Shown: positions 18,082 through 27,038 of the stretch, in pieces
How the letters are laid out: each line of letters begins with the position of its first letter
Position numbering within the stretch: the stretch's first letter is position 1
Assembly (NCBI RefSeq): GCF_003958645.1
Contig: NZ_RXLO01000008.1
Coordinates: 124,001 to 188,000 of the forward strand
DNA from: Chitinophaga rhizosphaerae
Lineage (GTDB): Bacteria; Bacteroidota; Bacteroidia; Chitinophagales; Chitinophagaceae
DNA: 64,000 nucleotides
Direction: 5' to 3'
Program-made: the position numbers and the translations under genes
Notes under the pieces: model-generated
Database searches by the model: none
The model's input: the letters and a program-made list of their open reading frames with translations, nothing else
What the model was told of the DNA's origin: nothing

Positions 18082-18921
18082 ATGACCATGTTGCTTGTAG
18101 AAAAGAAAGCTCCCCTTCTCTTACAAACCATGATCGCCGGACTGCTGGCGGCATCGCTGCTATTGCTGGCCTTCACCGTTCACCCAAACGGCGCATCCGG
18201 CGGAATGGCCGTCCTGCTCGCGCTGGCAGCCGTGACCATTACCGTTCTGTTGCTCCGCATGCCGGGTGAAAAACAGCCCGTTGCCGCGGTTCCCGACCGG
18301 GAAGCGGAAGTCCGCTTATTGCAGGAGCAGGCTTTGCAGGCGGAATTACAGGCCCTGAAAGCGCAGATACAGCCTCATTTCCTCTTTAATGCCCTCAACC
18401 GGGTAAACGCCAGCCTTCCTGCCGAGCAGGAGGCGGCCAGGGAGCTCATCGCGCAGCTGGCCGATACGTTCCGGTATGCGCTGAACTCCACCCGGACGGA
18501 TCTGGTGCCCCTGGGCCAGGAGCTTTCCTTCCTCCGCGACTACCTCCAAATCGAACAACACCGCTTTTCCTCCCGCCTGCAGGTTGAAATAGACGCGGCG
18601 GCATCGGTTCAGGGAATGCGCATCCCCCCGATGCTACTGCAACCGCTGGTAGAAAACGCCGTAAAACACGGGATCGGCCCCTGTATCAACGGCGGCGCCA
18701 TCACCATCCGATGCGCCCGGTATAAAAACAAACTTCGCTGTACCGTCAGCGATACTGGTGCCGGCTTCTGCGGCCCGCTCGATCAAATCATGCTCGGCTC
18801 CGGCATAGGGCTCCGCAACACCGCCCTGAGGCTGGAGAAACTCTATAACACCCCGCTGCAGGTAGAACGTAACTCCGGCGGCGGTCTCCAGTTCATGTTT
18901 GATATCCCCATTCAACCCTGA
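18082..18921 (+). CDS. LytS/YpdA-type sensor histidine kinase
   Basis: A 279-residue membrane histidine kinase. Two transmembrane segments (about 17-33 and 43-60) with almost no loop between them are followed by the His_kinase (PF06580) core. The phospho-acceptor His99 lies in QIQPHFLFN, and the ATPase motifs are LLQPLVENAVKHGI, VSDTGAGF and GSGIGLRN. There is no separate sensor domain, so it probably senses a membrane signal or a partner protein. Such kinases normally pair with a LytTR regulator, none of which is present; the nearest regulator is NarL-type. A TAGTTTTG box lies at 18064-18071. ATG at 18082 is used; 18088 is equally possible. Confidence 0.9.
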   Translation: MTMLLVEKKAPLLLQTMIAGLLAASLLLLAFTVHPNGASGGMAVLLALAAVTITVLLLRMPGEKQPVAAVPDREAEVRLLQEQALQAELQALKAQIQPHFLFNALNRVNASLPAEQEAARELIAQLADTFRYALNSTRTDLVPLGQELSFLRDYLQIEQHRFSSRLQVEIDAAASVQGMRIPPMLLQPLVENAVKHGIGPCINGGAITIRCARYKNKLRCTVSDTGAGFCGPLDQIMLGSGIGLRNTALRLEKLYNTPLQVERNSGGGLQFMFDIPIQP

Positions 18922-19014
18922 CATGTAAGCAGACATCGTGCTTCCGGCGACCGAACGGCTATACTCCGTACGGTCGCGTTGTTTTTAACCGACCGGATTC
19001 CGTACTTTTAAGGC

Positions 19015-19788
19015 ATGACCATCCGGAAGTTCCAGCCCTCGGGCACCCTTGCGCCTTACATCAGCGAGTACCTCCTGATCGAAAGCGACGCGGACATCCT
19101 CAACCAGACGATCCCCGGCACTTCGCTGGTGCTTTCGTTCCGGTTCAGCGGCCGGATCGTACAGGAATCGGACGGTAAATCGGAGGTTTTGCCCGGTTCC
19201 GTTATCAGCGGATTGCGAAAGAACGCGCGGGGTTTCCGGTACGAAAAAGGAACGTTCAACCTCCTGGCCGTTTTCCGCGAAGGCGCTATTCATGCTTTTA
19301 CCCGGGTGCCGGCGCATGAGCTGTTCGGGCTGAGCGTAGATACGCAGGATATTTTCCCTTCCGCCGAAATCAGCGCGTTGCAGGAACGGCTGGCCGAAGC
19401 GCCCGGGCATCCGCAGCGGCTCTTGCTGCTGGAAGCATTCCTCCTCCGCCAACTCACCCCAATCCCGCAAGACGGATTGATCCTGGAAGCGGCGTCCCTG
19501 ATCAAGCGGCAAAACGGCAACCTGCGCATCAAATCGCTGGCGGAAGCCCTGCACATCAGTCAGGACCCGCTGGAGAAGCGGTTCCGCGCCAGAATCGGCG
19601 CTACACCCAAGCAATACGCGGCGCTTGTGCGGCTCAACGCGCTCGTCGGGCGTTACCACGACACCGAATCGCTCACACAGGCCGCCTACGAAGCGGGGTA
19701 TTTCGACCAGTCGCACTTTATCCGCGATTTCAGGCAGTTCACCGGCCAAACCCCGAAAGCATATTTCAGCGTTGCCCGCGGTTGGTAA
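19015..19788 (+). CDS. AraC family transcriptional regulator
   Basis: A 257-residue regulator. The N-terminal ~140 residues form an effector domain of the kind often seen in Bacteroidota AraC proteins (FQPSGTLAPYISEYLLIES, then GLRKNARGF and LAVFREGAIHAF). The C-terminal AraC double helix-turn-helix (about 155-255) contains LRIKSLAEALHISQDPLEKR and the AraC signature YEAGYFDQSHFIRDFRQFTG. The gene lies 60 bases before the SnoaL/monooxygenase fusion gene in the same direction and is the natural candidate to control it. Confidence 0.9.
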   Translation: MTIRKFQPSGTLAPYISEYLLIESDADILNQTIPGTSLVLSFRFSGRIVQESDGKSEVLPGSVISGLRKNARGFRYEKGTFNLLAVFREGAIHAFTRVPAHELFGLSVDTQDIFPSAEISALQERLAEAPGHPQRLLLLEAFLLRQLTPIPQDGLILEAASLIKRQNGNLRIKSLAEALHISQDPLEKRFRARIGATPKQYAALVRLNALVGRYHDTESLTQAAYEAGYFDQSHFIRDFRQFTGQTPKAYFSVARGW

Positions 19789-19848
19789 ATCAATGATTTT
19801 TTACAATTTCTCCCGCGGCGCCGCAGGTAGTTTTGTGAAAAATTCAAG

Positions 19849-20718
19849 ATGATGACTACCATACTTTCCGCAGCCAGCCTGGCCCTATCAGTTTCCCTCA
19901 GCCCGGAAACCGCTCCCATACAACATTTCCCGTCCCCCGCCATCGAACAAACAGATAATGGCACCGCACAGCGCAACAAGCAGGCAGTACGCCAGCTCTT
20001 CGAGCGGGTGATCAATGAGCGGCATTTCGCCGACATGCCGAAATACGTGGCGGACGAATACACCGGCCCTTCCGGACTGAAAGGCCCTGCAGCCTTTGAA
20101 GCCGCCATCGCAGGGCTGATCCGTTCCTTCCCCGACATCCGGTGGCAACTGCTGGAATTTATCGCGGAAGGTGATAAAGTGATGGTGAAATGGCAATGGG
20201 AAGGCACGCACCAGGGCGATTTCCAGGACATTTCCGCCACCGGCCTCCACATCCTCCACAACGCCATTGCCATATTTACGCTTAAACATGAAAAAATCGT
20301 TGATGGATTTTTGTTCAACGACAGGTTGGGATTCCTGCAGCAGCTCCGGCAACTGCCCGCCGATGAATCGCAGATCCGTGCGAAAAACCAGCCGGGGGAA
20401 GTGCGCTTCGTTGACCATTTTACCGTGCCCGCAGCAGCGAAAAAGGCGTTCCTGGAGCGTGTCCGCATTAACCGGGATTTCATCAAAACCCTGCCGGGAT
20501 TTTTGGAAGATGAGCTGCTCGGCCATACCGCCGCCAATGGCGATCTCATTTGCTTCACCACCGCGAGGTGGAAAAACGCGGAAGCCCTGCAGGCCGCTAA
20601 AACCGCCGTTCAGCAAGCTTATCAGCAAGAAGGTTTCGATCCGGCGGCCTTCATGCAAAAACTGGGGATCAGGATGGAAAGAGGCGTTTTCGAACCGATA
20701 GCTAACACCGCCCGATAA
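19849..20718 (+). CDS. SnoaL-like ester cyclase fused to a monooxygenase-like ferredoxin-fold domain
   Basis: A 289-residue protein. After a short hydrophobic N-terminus, residues about 40-165 form a SnoaL-like domain (NKQAVRQLFERVINERHFAD, YTGPSGLKGPAAFEAAI, FPDIRW, WEGTHQGDF). The C-terminal ~105 residues look like an antibiotic-biosynthesis-monooxygenase (ABM)-type alpha/beta-barrel unit (VRFVDHFTVPAAAKKAFLER, LPGFLEDELL, ICFTTARWKNAEAL). Both domain types handle small aromatic or polyketide-like molecules, but the substrate is unknown. A TAGTTTTG box is seen at 19828-19835. The AraC gene just upstream is the likely regulator. The fusion of these two domains is noteworthy. Confidence 0.78.
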   Translation: MMTTILSAASLALSVSLSPETAPIQHFPSPAIEQTDNGTAQRNKQAVRQLFERVINERHFADMPKYVADEYTGPSGLKGPAAFEAAIAGLIRSFPDIRWQLLEFIAEGDKVMVKWQWEGTHQGDFQDISATGLHILHNAIAIFTLKHEKIVDGFLFNDRLGFLQQLRQLPADESQIRAKNQPGEVRFVDHFTVPAAAKKAFLERVRINRDFIKTLPGFLEDELLGHTAANGDLICFTTARWKNAEALQAAKTAVQQAYQQEGFDPAAFMQKLGIRMERGVFEPIANTAR

Positions 20719-20732
20719 ACTTTCCCAAAACA

Positions 20733-20763
20733 GGACAGGCGGCCCGGAAAGAGCCGCCTGTCC
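20733..20763. terminator. Bidirectional intrinsic terminator
   Basis: Hairpin GGACAGGCGGC-ccggaaaga-GCCGCCTGTCC between the SnoaL fusion gene and the converging PL6 gene. T-runs are weak, so termination may be partial. Confidence 0.65.
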
Positions 20764-20784
20764 CATATTCCATCGATCTCAACA

Positions 20785-23700
20785 TCAATACTTCATGATC
20801 GCGCGAACGGTTTTTACCACACCGTCAGACACATGCAGGAAATAGATGCCATCGATCTGTGAAGAGAGGTCCAGCTGCACCTGCGTGGCGCCCTGGCCCT
20901 GGGGGATCACCGTTCTGGCCACCTGGTTGCCCATCCGGTCGATGACCTGGAACACATAGCCCCGGTCCTTTTTGTTTTCCAGTTTCACGGTAACGGGGCC
21001 GCGTGTAGGATTGGGGAAGATCGTGATACCGATAGGGTCTGCGATCAACCCGATCCCCAGTACGAGAATCCCCTGTTCCGCCGAGGCGGATTCATACAGT
21101 GCGGAACTATCTGCCAATGCGCGCACCGTCACGATCCCCGTGGTCGTGAGTTTCAGGGAGTTTCCGTTCAGTATCCCACCGCCATCTACCAGCGCAAAAC
21201 GCACCGGCATACCGATGGAGCTGGAGGCCTGCAGTTGCACGGTCTCGTATTTCAGGCGGGGAGCGATAGGCGGGAAATGGAGGGTTTGTATGCCTTTGAG
21301 AACGGTAAACGTCTGCACCGTGTCTGCCGGGAAATAATTGTCGGACCCGGCTGCGGAGGCTTTCACCGTCACCGTTCCAGGCCCCGTGAAAGTGAGCTGC
21401 GAGCCCTCCAGCACCGCGGGCCCTTCCACCAGCGAGAAGGTAACCGGCAGCCCGACCGTAGATTCGGCCACCAGTTGCAAGGGCGCAGTTCCGTACCGGC
21501 GCTCGCCGATGCTGTCGAATACGATAGCCTGCATCCGCCGTTCGAACAGCTCCCATTCCGCAAACTGCGTGTTGCCTTCTCCGTTATTTGCCGTCATGTT
21601 GAAGCGATAGTAAACATAGGCTTTCGTATTGCCCGGAACATCGAAGGAGCGCAACTGTCCGCGGCCGGAGAATGTTTCGCCGGCACGAACGTCGAGCGTA
21701 TCCCAGTTCAGGGAATCGTTGGAGCCGAGGAGCGACCAGTCGCGGGGATCGCGGGCGGGGCGGTCGTTCCCGGAAGTGATCGTGTAACGCACAACGATGG
21801 CGGGTTCCGTTGATTTGTACTGTACCCAGAGTGCCGTGCGGCCGCTGCGGTAGTATTTGGTGCCGGGATTGTTGTCGATGAGCGAAGGCAGGTCTTCCGT
21901 GGGTTTGGAGGTATTCGGGTACTGACCGGAGATCGTTCCGCCGTTGTCGGTAATGTCGATATTACCGATCCTTACCTTGATGGCGGACGCGCCGGAAATG
22001 GCTATCTCGCCCGATGCGTTGAGGGCTTTGGCCGTTATGGAATAATTACCCGCGGCCGGCCCGTACCACCGCAATGCGTATGGCGCCGTGCTGTCTGTCC
22101 CGATCAGCGTCGTATCTGCGTAGAACGACACCGACATAATGCCGCCCAGGCTATCGGAAGCCGTAGCCGCCAGCTGGATATATACCGGCGAAACGAACAC
22201 CGTTCCTGCCGCCGGTGAAATCAGTGAAACATCGGTACCGCGCGGGTTCACCGTCACCAGGGATTGCGCAACGGCGGACTCACGGCCCTTCCGGTCGAAT
22301 GCCTTCACCGAAATGCTGTGTTGGCCGTAAACTGCCGTCCAGGCGAATGCAAAAGGCGCCGATGTATCCTCCCCTATCTTCACCCCATCCACAAAAAACG
22401 CGACTTTATCGATCGTATCGGAAAATGAAATCGCGGTCGCCTCGATGGAAACAGTATCGCCGGCTTTGATCAGCGCACCGTTAACAGGAGCCGTAATGCC
22501 GGCACGCGGCCCGTCGCCGCCGGCGAGATAGCCGACCATGGTGCTATCCAGCGGAATGGCTTTCACCGGCGCAATGGAAAACTGATCGGCGCCCGCGTCC
22601 ATAGGGGATGTACGGGGCTGACCGTCCAGATCTACCGTCACCAGCGGATAACCGGCGCCACCTTTCCCGATGGCAGGACTATTCTGCACCAGGTGCCAGA
22701 TGCCGTTCGCATCCCGCTCCAGTAGCGGATTTTCAACGGTATACGAAGTATCCGGGAAAATACCGGCCGGCACGTTGTACAGGATGTTCCCCAGCCAAAC
22801 CGAGCCCGTACTGGGACCGGCGATCTGCAACGCATCGAAAGTACTGTGCTGAATGATATTGTAAGCGCCGGTGATGTAAGTAGAGCCCAAACCATCCGTG
22901 CGCGCGGCCTGGCGGATATTCTGCGCGTTGCCGTTGAGCGTGTTGAACGCGATCAGGACCCGGTCTGGCCGGTCGTGAGAGGTCAGCGCCCCGCCTTCCG
23001 ACACTTCCGCACTGCCGTTCCCGATATTGATGGCGATGCTGCAACTGTCGAAATAATTGGAATGGATGGTATGATCGTCCCCGAAAATGCGGATGCCCGG
23101 CGTTTTGATGAAATAGTTGCCGTACACCTGGCAGAAATTCCCGTGCCGAAGCGTAAACTGCGCGGGATTGTTGCGGATGGTATTGTAGCGCAGCGTTACG
23201 TGCGACGCCTTCACCGAAATCCCCTCATTTTCCCCATCGCATTCTTCGAAAAGATTGTACTCCACCACGCTGTGGCTCGAAGAAAGGCTATACCCGCTCA
23301 ACCCGAACTGGATCGTTTCGGAACCGTTGCCACCCCCGGGATATTGCTTGTAGAAATAGTTGTGATGCACCCAGATCCGTTGCGCCACCTGGCTGCCGCC
23401 GTTGCCCGAACCATGGATCGATACGTATTGGCCCAGGCCGCGCTTGTTGCGGAACGTGCAATACGACAGCTCATGATCGTTCCCCTGGATATTCAGGTTA
23501 TCGCCTTCGCCGGGCGTCTCGTAGACATTGTGCATGAGGCGGACGAAACCGGTCCCCTGTGCGGTAGACGATTTTCCCGCCGCATGGCGGAATATAAACC
23601 CGGTGATGGTAATGTAACGGGCAGGGCTCAATACCTGGAACCCGCCGGCACCATTGATCTCCACACCACCCACGGTTTCCGCCGCGATAATGATGGGCTG

Positions 23701-23898
23701 CGCTGCTGTGCCCTGGCGTTTGACGGTAATCGTACCGGTTGTGGTGTATACACCGTTTGCCAGCACGATCACGTCGCCGGGAACAGCAGCGTTGATGGCG
23801 GACTGCAAAGCGGAAATAGACGTCACGCGAATAATGGCAGCGTGCAATACCGTGTGCGCCCATAAAAACAGGACGACGAGGGGTAAAATTCTTTTCAT
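20785..23898 (-). CDS. T9SS-exported polysaccharide lyase family 6 protein
   Basis: A 1037-residue secreted lyase of the chondroitinase B / alginate lyase family, which cleaves uronate-containing polysaccharides by beta-elimination. After the signal peptide, the right-handed beta-helix domain spans about 20-440. The catalytic pair typical of PL6 is visible as Lys230 in GISVKASH and Arg251 in TLRHGNFC. Two Ig-like domains follow (about 465-650), then a discoidin-like F5/8C domain (about 660-790, ATGs WVQYK... YYRFNM), two further Ig-like modules (GTAPLQLVAESTVGLPVTF and KYETVQLQASSSIGMPVRF) and a T9SS sorting domain (IFPNPTRGPVTVKLENK... IDGIYFLHV). Alginate is a more likely substrate than chondroitin in soil Bacteroidota, but the sequence does not decide this. 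Confidence 0.9.
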   Translation of the reverse strand: MKRILPLVVLFLWAHTVLHAAIIRVTSISALQSAINAAVPGDVIVLANGVYTTTGTITVKRQGTAAQPIIIAAETVGGVEINGAGGFQVLSPARYITITGFIFRHAAGKSSTAQGTGFVRLMHNVYETPGEGDNLNIQGNDHELSYCTFRNKRGLGQYVSIHGSGNGGSQVAQRIWVHHNYFYKQYPGGGNGSETIQFGLSGYSLSSSHSVVEYNLFEECDGENEGISVKASHVTLRYNTIRNNPAQFTLRHGNFCQVYGNYFIKTPGIRIFGDDHTIHSNYFDSCSIAINIGNGSAEVSEGGALTSHDRPDRVLIAFNTLNGNAQNIRQAARTDGLGSTYITGAYNIIQHSTFDALQIAGPSTGSVWLGNILYNVPAGIFPDTSYTVENPLLERDANGIWHLVQNSPAIGKGGAGYPLVTVDLDGQPRTSPMDAGADQFSIAPVKAIPLDSTMVGYLAGGDGPRAGITAPVNGALIKAGDTVSIEATAISFSDTIDKVAFFVDGVKIGEDTSAPFAFAWTAVYGQHSISVKAFDRKGRESAVAQSLVTVNPRGTDVSLISPAAGTVFVSPVYIQLAATASDSLGGIMSVSFYADTTLIGTDSTAPYALRWYGPAAGNYSITAKALNASGEIAISGASAIKVRIGNIDITDNGGTISGQYPNTSKPTEDLPSLIDNNPGTKYYRSGRTALWVQYKSTEPAIVVRYTITSGNDRPARDPRDWSLLGSNDSLNWDTLDVRAGETFSGRGQLRSFDVPGNTKAYVYYRFNMTANNGEGNTQFAEWELFERRMQAIVFDSIGERRYGTAPLQLVAESTVGLPVTFSLVEGPAVLEGSQLTFTGPGTVTVKASAAGSDNYFPADTVQTFTVLKGIQTLHFPPIAPRLKYETVQLQASSSIGMPVRFALVDGGGILNGNSLKLTTTGIVTVRALADSSALYESASAEQGILVLGIGLIADPIGITIFPNPTRGPVTVKLENKKDRGYVFQVIDRMGNQVARTVIPQGQGATQVQLDLSSQIDGIYFLHVSDGVVKTVRAIMKY

Positions 23899-24099
23899 AA
23901 GTGGAAGTTTTCAATAACGTGAATCAATGCAATCGTTTGCAATTGTAAATAACAGTAAAAAATGGAGGTGAAGTGATAGTTTTTTCACAGGAATTGACGG
24001 TGAATTGACGGAATTAATGGGAGGATTTGCCGGCCGGCAAGCGCAATGCGTAAGAAATTCCACTACATGATGAGGTGGAAATGATTAATTTTCAGGGAT

Positions 24100-24669
24100 A
24101 TGGAAACCGAATTTTACGATCAGGCTTTCGAGCGGCAGGACTATCGCGCGCAACCGCTCCCGCCCGGTGAATACGAGGCATGTACCTTCCGGAGTTGCGA
24201 TTTTTCCGAGAGTTCGCTCATCGATGTCATTTTTATCGACTGTACCTTTTCCGGCTGCAACCTTACCCTGGCGAAGATCAAGGGAACGGCGCTGCGTGGT
24301 GTGAAGTTCCAGGACTGCAAACTCCTGGGTCTCCGGTTCGACGAATGCAATTCCTTCAACCTGTCGTTCACATTCGAGCGATGCACGCTCACCAGTGCCT
24401 CCTTCTTCGGCCTGAAAATCAAAAAAACGACGTTCGCCCATTGCCAGTTGCGTGAAACGGATTTCACGAACGCCGATCTCACGGGGTCCGCATTCCCGCA
24501 TTGCGACCTGCTGAACGCGGTTTTCAGCAATACGATACTGGAGCAGGCAGACTTCCGCACGGCAGAGCATTACCTTATCGATCCGGAGCGGAACAAAATC
24601 AAAAAAGCGAAGTTCTCCGTGCCGGGTGTACTGGGGTTATTGGGGAAATACGATATTCATATCTCATAA
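24100..24669 (+). CDS. Pentapeptide repeat protein
   Basis: A 189-residue protein of right-handed quadrilateral beta-helix type. Repeats of the A(D/N)LxX form run from about residue 25 to 160: CTFRSCDFSESSLIDVIFID, CTFSGCNLTLAKIKG, VKFQDCKLLGLRFDEC, TDFTNADLTGSAFPHC and ADFRTAEH. The length and Cys-rich repeats resemble the Qnr/McbG group that can protect DNA gyrase, but there is no proof of that role here. A terminator follows it. Many such chromosomal genes have no known function. Confidence 0.88.
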   Translation: METEFYDQAFERQDYRAQPLPPGEYEACTFRSCDFSESSLIDVIFIDCTFSGCNLTLAKIKGTALRGVKFQDCKLLGLRFDECNSFNLSFTFERCTLTSASFFGLKIKKTTFAHCQLRETDFTNADLTGSAFPHCDLLNAVFSNTILEQADFRTAEHYLIDPERNKIKKAKFSVPGVLGLLGKYDIHIS

Positions 24670-24695
24670 AAAAGCAGTCCCGCGGGACTGCTTTT
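24668..24695. terminator. Bidirectional intrinsic terminator
   Basis: Hairpin AAAAAAGCAGTCCCGCGGGACTGCTTTTT between the pentapeptide gene and the converging OmpA lipoprotein gene. Confidence 0.88.
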
Positions 24696-24699
24696 TCAT

Positions 24700-25233
24700 T
24701 TATTTGCTTTCAGGTTTGACGTCGTATAGGATCACGAATTCGATGCGCCTGTTTTTGGAGCGGCCGTCTTCCGAATCGTTCGTTGCGATGGGGTGGCGCG
24801 ATCCCAGGCCCCAGGTTAGCAGCCTGTCGGCCGAAACGCCGTCTGCGGTGAGCTGGTTCTTTCCGCTCACGGCCCGTTTTTCGGACAGGTCGTTATTGAT
24901 CTGGTCGGTGCCGGTATTGTCTGTATAGCCCGTTACCAGGATCTTCGTTTTGTCGAACTTGTTCAGTACTTCCGCAAACCGGCCAAAGGTGGGCTTGATT
25001 TCATCTTTCAACTGGTCGGAGTTGGTGGCGAACATCACGTTGTTGGGGAAGATGACTTTCAGGCTGTCGTTCAGGATGGAAACATCCGCTTCGTTCAATA
25101 CTTTCTTCAGCTCCTTGTACTGCTTGGTCATATAAGCATGGGAAGTCCCTTTCTTGGACGCCGCACAGGAGGTTAACAGTGCCGCCGCTACGAAGAACAG
25201 GAGGCTTCTGAGATTAAAAGCAGGTAAGGTCAT
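24700..25233 (-). CDS. OmpA family peptidoglycan-binding lipoprotein
   Basis: A 177-residue outer-membrane lipoprotein. The signal peptide ends in the lipobox LLTSC with Cys23. The OmpA-like domain (about 60-170) has the peptidoglycan-binding signature VTGYTDNTGTDQINNDLSEKRA and the final KNRRIEFVI. The Asp of TDNTG and the Arg of NRRIEF are the residues that hold diaminopimelate in this family. It probably links the outer membrane to the cell wall. The gene is monocistronic. Confidence 0.92.
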   Translation of the reverse strand: MTLPAFNLRSLLFFVAAALLTSCAASKKGTSHAYMTKQYKELKKVLNEADVSILNDSLKVIFPNNVMFATNSDQLKDEIKPTFGRFAEVLNKFDKTKILVTGYTDNTGTDQINNDLSEKRAVSGKNQLTADGVSADRLLTWGLGSRHPIATNDSEDGRSKNRRIEFVILYDVKPESK

Positions 25234-25316
25234 ATGCTTGCGATTTTGGGCACAAATTTATGTAAATCCCCAATAATCAATCAGTTATAGCAATAAACAA
25301 CCATATGACGAGGTAA

Positions 25317-25680
25317 TTACATAGGTTTCCTTTTCAATACCAGATCTTCGTTTCCGGCCCATCCGCCGAAGACTTGCCGGCTGGGGGAGGCGGCCATGAG
25401 GTTGGGGCTTTTATCCTGCGTGCAGGCGATCACGGGGATGCCGGGGCCGGGAAATATTGCGCATTTTCGTGACCGCATGACGGGGCGCCTTCATCATCGA
25501 GGCCGGTAACGAGCACCAGCACCGTATCCATCGGGCGGGTGATGACCGGCCGGCAATAGGTGAGCGCGGCAAAGTTGTTGGTATGTCAGCTCTTCGGTAA
25601 GATGCGCGACGGCGGCGGCGAACACGACCATCTTCGTACTGATGACGGGGCAATGGGAAGGCCATCGGCGAAAAATTATG
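25317..25680 (-). pseudogene. Decayed gene of unknown family
   Basis: Three minus-strand frames carry protein-like fragments in series: DGLPIAPSS and PMDTVLVLVTGLDDEG in one frame, then GIPVIACTQDKSP and RQVFGGWAGNEDLVLKRKPM followed by a stop at 25317. No single frame stays open, so at least two frameshifts or internal stops separate them. The family is not recognised. The rest of the intergenic region (25234-25799) holds only the promoter of the MerR gene. Confidence 0.45.
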
Positions 25681-25743
25681 TCCGCCTCGCGCAGGGTATC
25701 AGCCTATCGAAAAAAGTTTTTTTAAAAAAACCGGCGCCGGGGC

Positions 25744-25776
25744 TTGACTCTCCCCTTACGTCATACCCTATATTTG
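25744..25776 (+). promoter_or_regulatory. Putative promoter of the MerR gene with a long spacer
   Basis: TTG (25744-25746) and TATATTTG (25769-25776) are separated by 22 bases, one or two more than the usual Bacteroidota spacing. MerR-type activators typically act on promoters with stretched spacers, so self-activation is plausible. Confidence 0.45.
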
Positions 25777-25799
25777 CCCGAAAGGTATAAATCCAAACG

Positions 25800-26567
25800 A
25801 TGGACAAATATTCCGTAAAAAAGCTCTCCAGGCTTGCGGGCGTAAGCGTGCGCACCTTGCACCTGTACGACAGGATGGGCTTGCTCGAACCATCGGTCCG
25901 TACCGAGGCCAGGTACAGATTGTATGGTGAAAAGGAATTGTTGCGATTGCAGCAGATCCTTTTCTACCGGGAGCTCGACTTTCCGCTTAAAGACATCCTT
26001 GCGATCCTGGAAGACCCCGCGTTCGACCTGGAACAGGCGTTGGAAGACCACCGCAAGGCGCTTTTGGCGAAAAAGGAAAGGATAGACACATTGGTTGGTA
26101 CCATCGACAAAACATTGGTAACACTTAAAAACAAATCCATGTTACAAGTAGAAGATTTATACGATGGCATCCCCAACGAAAAGATGGAAGCATACCGGGC
26201 CGAGGCCATGGCAAAATGGGGGAAAGACACGGTCCTTTCCGCCGAAGAAACGCTGCGCGGCTTCAGTAAGGATGAGATGAAAGTCCTCCAGCGCGAGCTC
26301 ACCCGCATCAACGACCGCCTTGCCGAACTGATGGGCACCGATCCGAAAAGCGCTCCCGTGCAGGAATGCATCGCCCGCCGATTTGCGATCATCCTGAAAC
26401 TGAGCGGCGGCAAGATCGAAATGGAGAAACTGGAATACTTCCGCAAACTCGGCGAACTGTATGTGCAAGACAACCGCTATACTCCGGTGAACGGCATGCC
26501 CAGCATGGAGCTGGCACAGTTCATGAAGGAAGCGATGGACCATTATATTGCGCAGCAATCTGCCTGA
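25800..26567 (+). CDS. MerR family regulator with TipAS ligand-binding domain
   Basis: A 255-residue regulator. The MerR DNA-binding domain (1-75) reads YSVKKLSRLAGVSVRTLHLYDRMGLLEPS, with the wing RYRLYGEKEL. A coiled-coil linker follows, then a TipAS-type domain (about 130-250: AEAMAKWGKD, FSKDEMKVLQREL, DHYIAQ). TipAS domains bind thiopeptide and other hydrophobic antibiotics, and the protein then activates transcription at stretched promoters. No target gene is adjacent. A hairpin terminator lies 13 bases after the stop. Confidence 0.92.
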   Translation: MDKYSVKKLSRLAGVSVRTLHLYDRMGLLEPSVRTEARYRLYGEKELLRLQQILFYRELDFPLKDILAILEDPAFDLEQALEDHRKALLAKKERIDTLVGTIDKTLVTLKNKSMLQVEDLYDGIPNEKMEAYRAEAMAKWGKDTVLSAEETLRGFSKDEMKVLQRELTRINDRLAELMGTDPKSAPVQECIARRFAIILKLSGGKIEMEKLEYFRKLGELYVQDNRYTPVNGMPSMELAQFMKEAMDHYIAQQSA

Positions 26568-26579
26568 TCGTTACATCCG

Positions 26580-26608
26580 AAAGCCGCAAACGAATGTTTG
26601 CGGCTTTT
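26580..26608 (+). terminator. Intrinsic terminator after the MerR gene
   Basis: Hairpin AAGCCGCAAAC-gaat-GTTTGCGGCTTTT. Confidence 0.85.
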
Positions 26609-26694
26609 CAAATTTATTACGGCAAGGTTCGGTTATTCCAGCATATTTCCTCAATTTTCTATTTTTGCGATCCAACTCATGTAAACTGATCATC

Positions 26695-27036
26695 ATGAAA
26701 CAACAAACCGATACATTGCTCCAACAGCTGAAATCCAATGCCCTTGCGTTTAAGGACGTGATCGCATTCATCGAATCGCATTACCTGCACCAGCCTACCG
26801 CTTTCAAAAACGGCGAAGCTTCTAACGAAGCTACCCAGAACCAGGGCAGCGCCAAAGTATTTTCATTCGCAAAAATAAACGGACTCGGGAAGGAAGATAC
26901 CCTGCAGTTGTTCGCGGAACATTACCAGGCGGTGCTCAGCACGCCCGGCGGTACCGATCACCAGAACATCCGGCAGTTCATGCAGCACGGATGGGCAGGA
27001 ATCGTGTTTGAGGGAGAAGCGCTGACCGCGAAATAA
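26695..27036 (+). CDS. HopJ-family protein
   Basis: A 113-residue protein of the HopJ family. Typical family sequence includes FKDVIAFIESHYLHQPTAF, FKNGEASNEATQNQGSAKVF and FMQHGWAGIVFEG. The family was named from a Pseudomonas type III effector, but it is widespread in free-living bacteria where it has no link to secretion, and its role is unknown. The ATG at 26695 is preferred over an earlier in-frame start because it begins the conserved domain. A TATTTTTG box lies at 26660-26667. The stop is two bases from the stop of the converging reductase gene. Confidence 0.85.
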   Translation: MKQQTDTLLQQLKSNALAFKDVIAFIESHYLHQPTAFKNGEASNEATQNQGSAKVFSFAKINGLGKEDTLQLFAEHYQAVLSTPGGTDHQNIRQFMQHGWAGIVFEGEALTAK

Positions 27037-27038
27037 GC

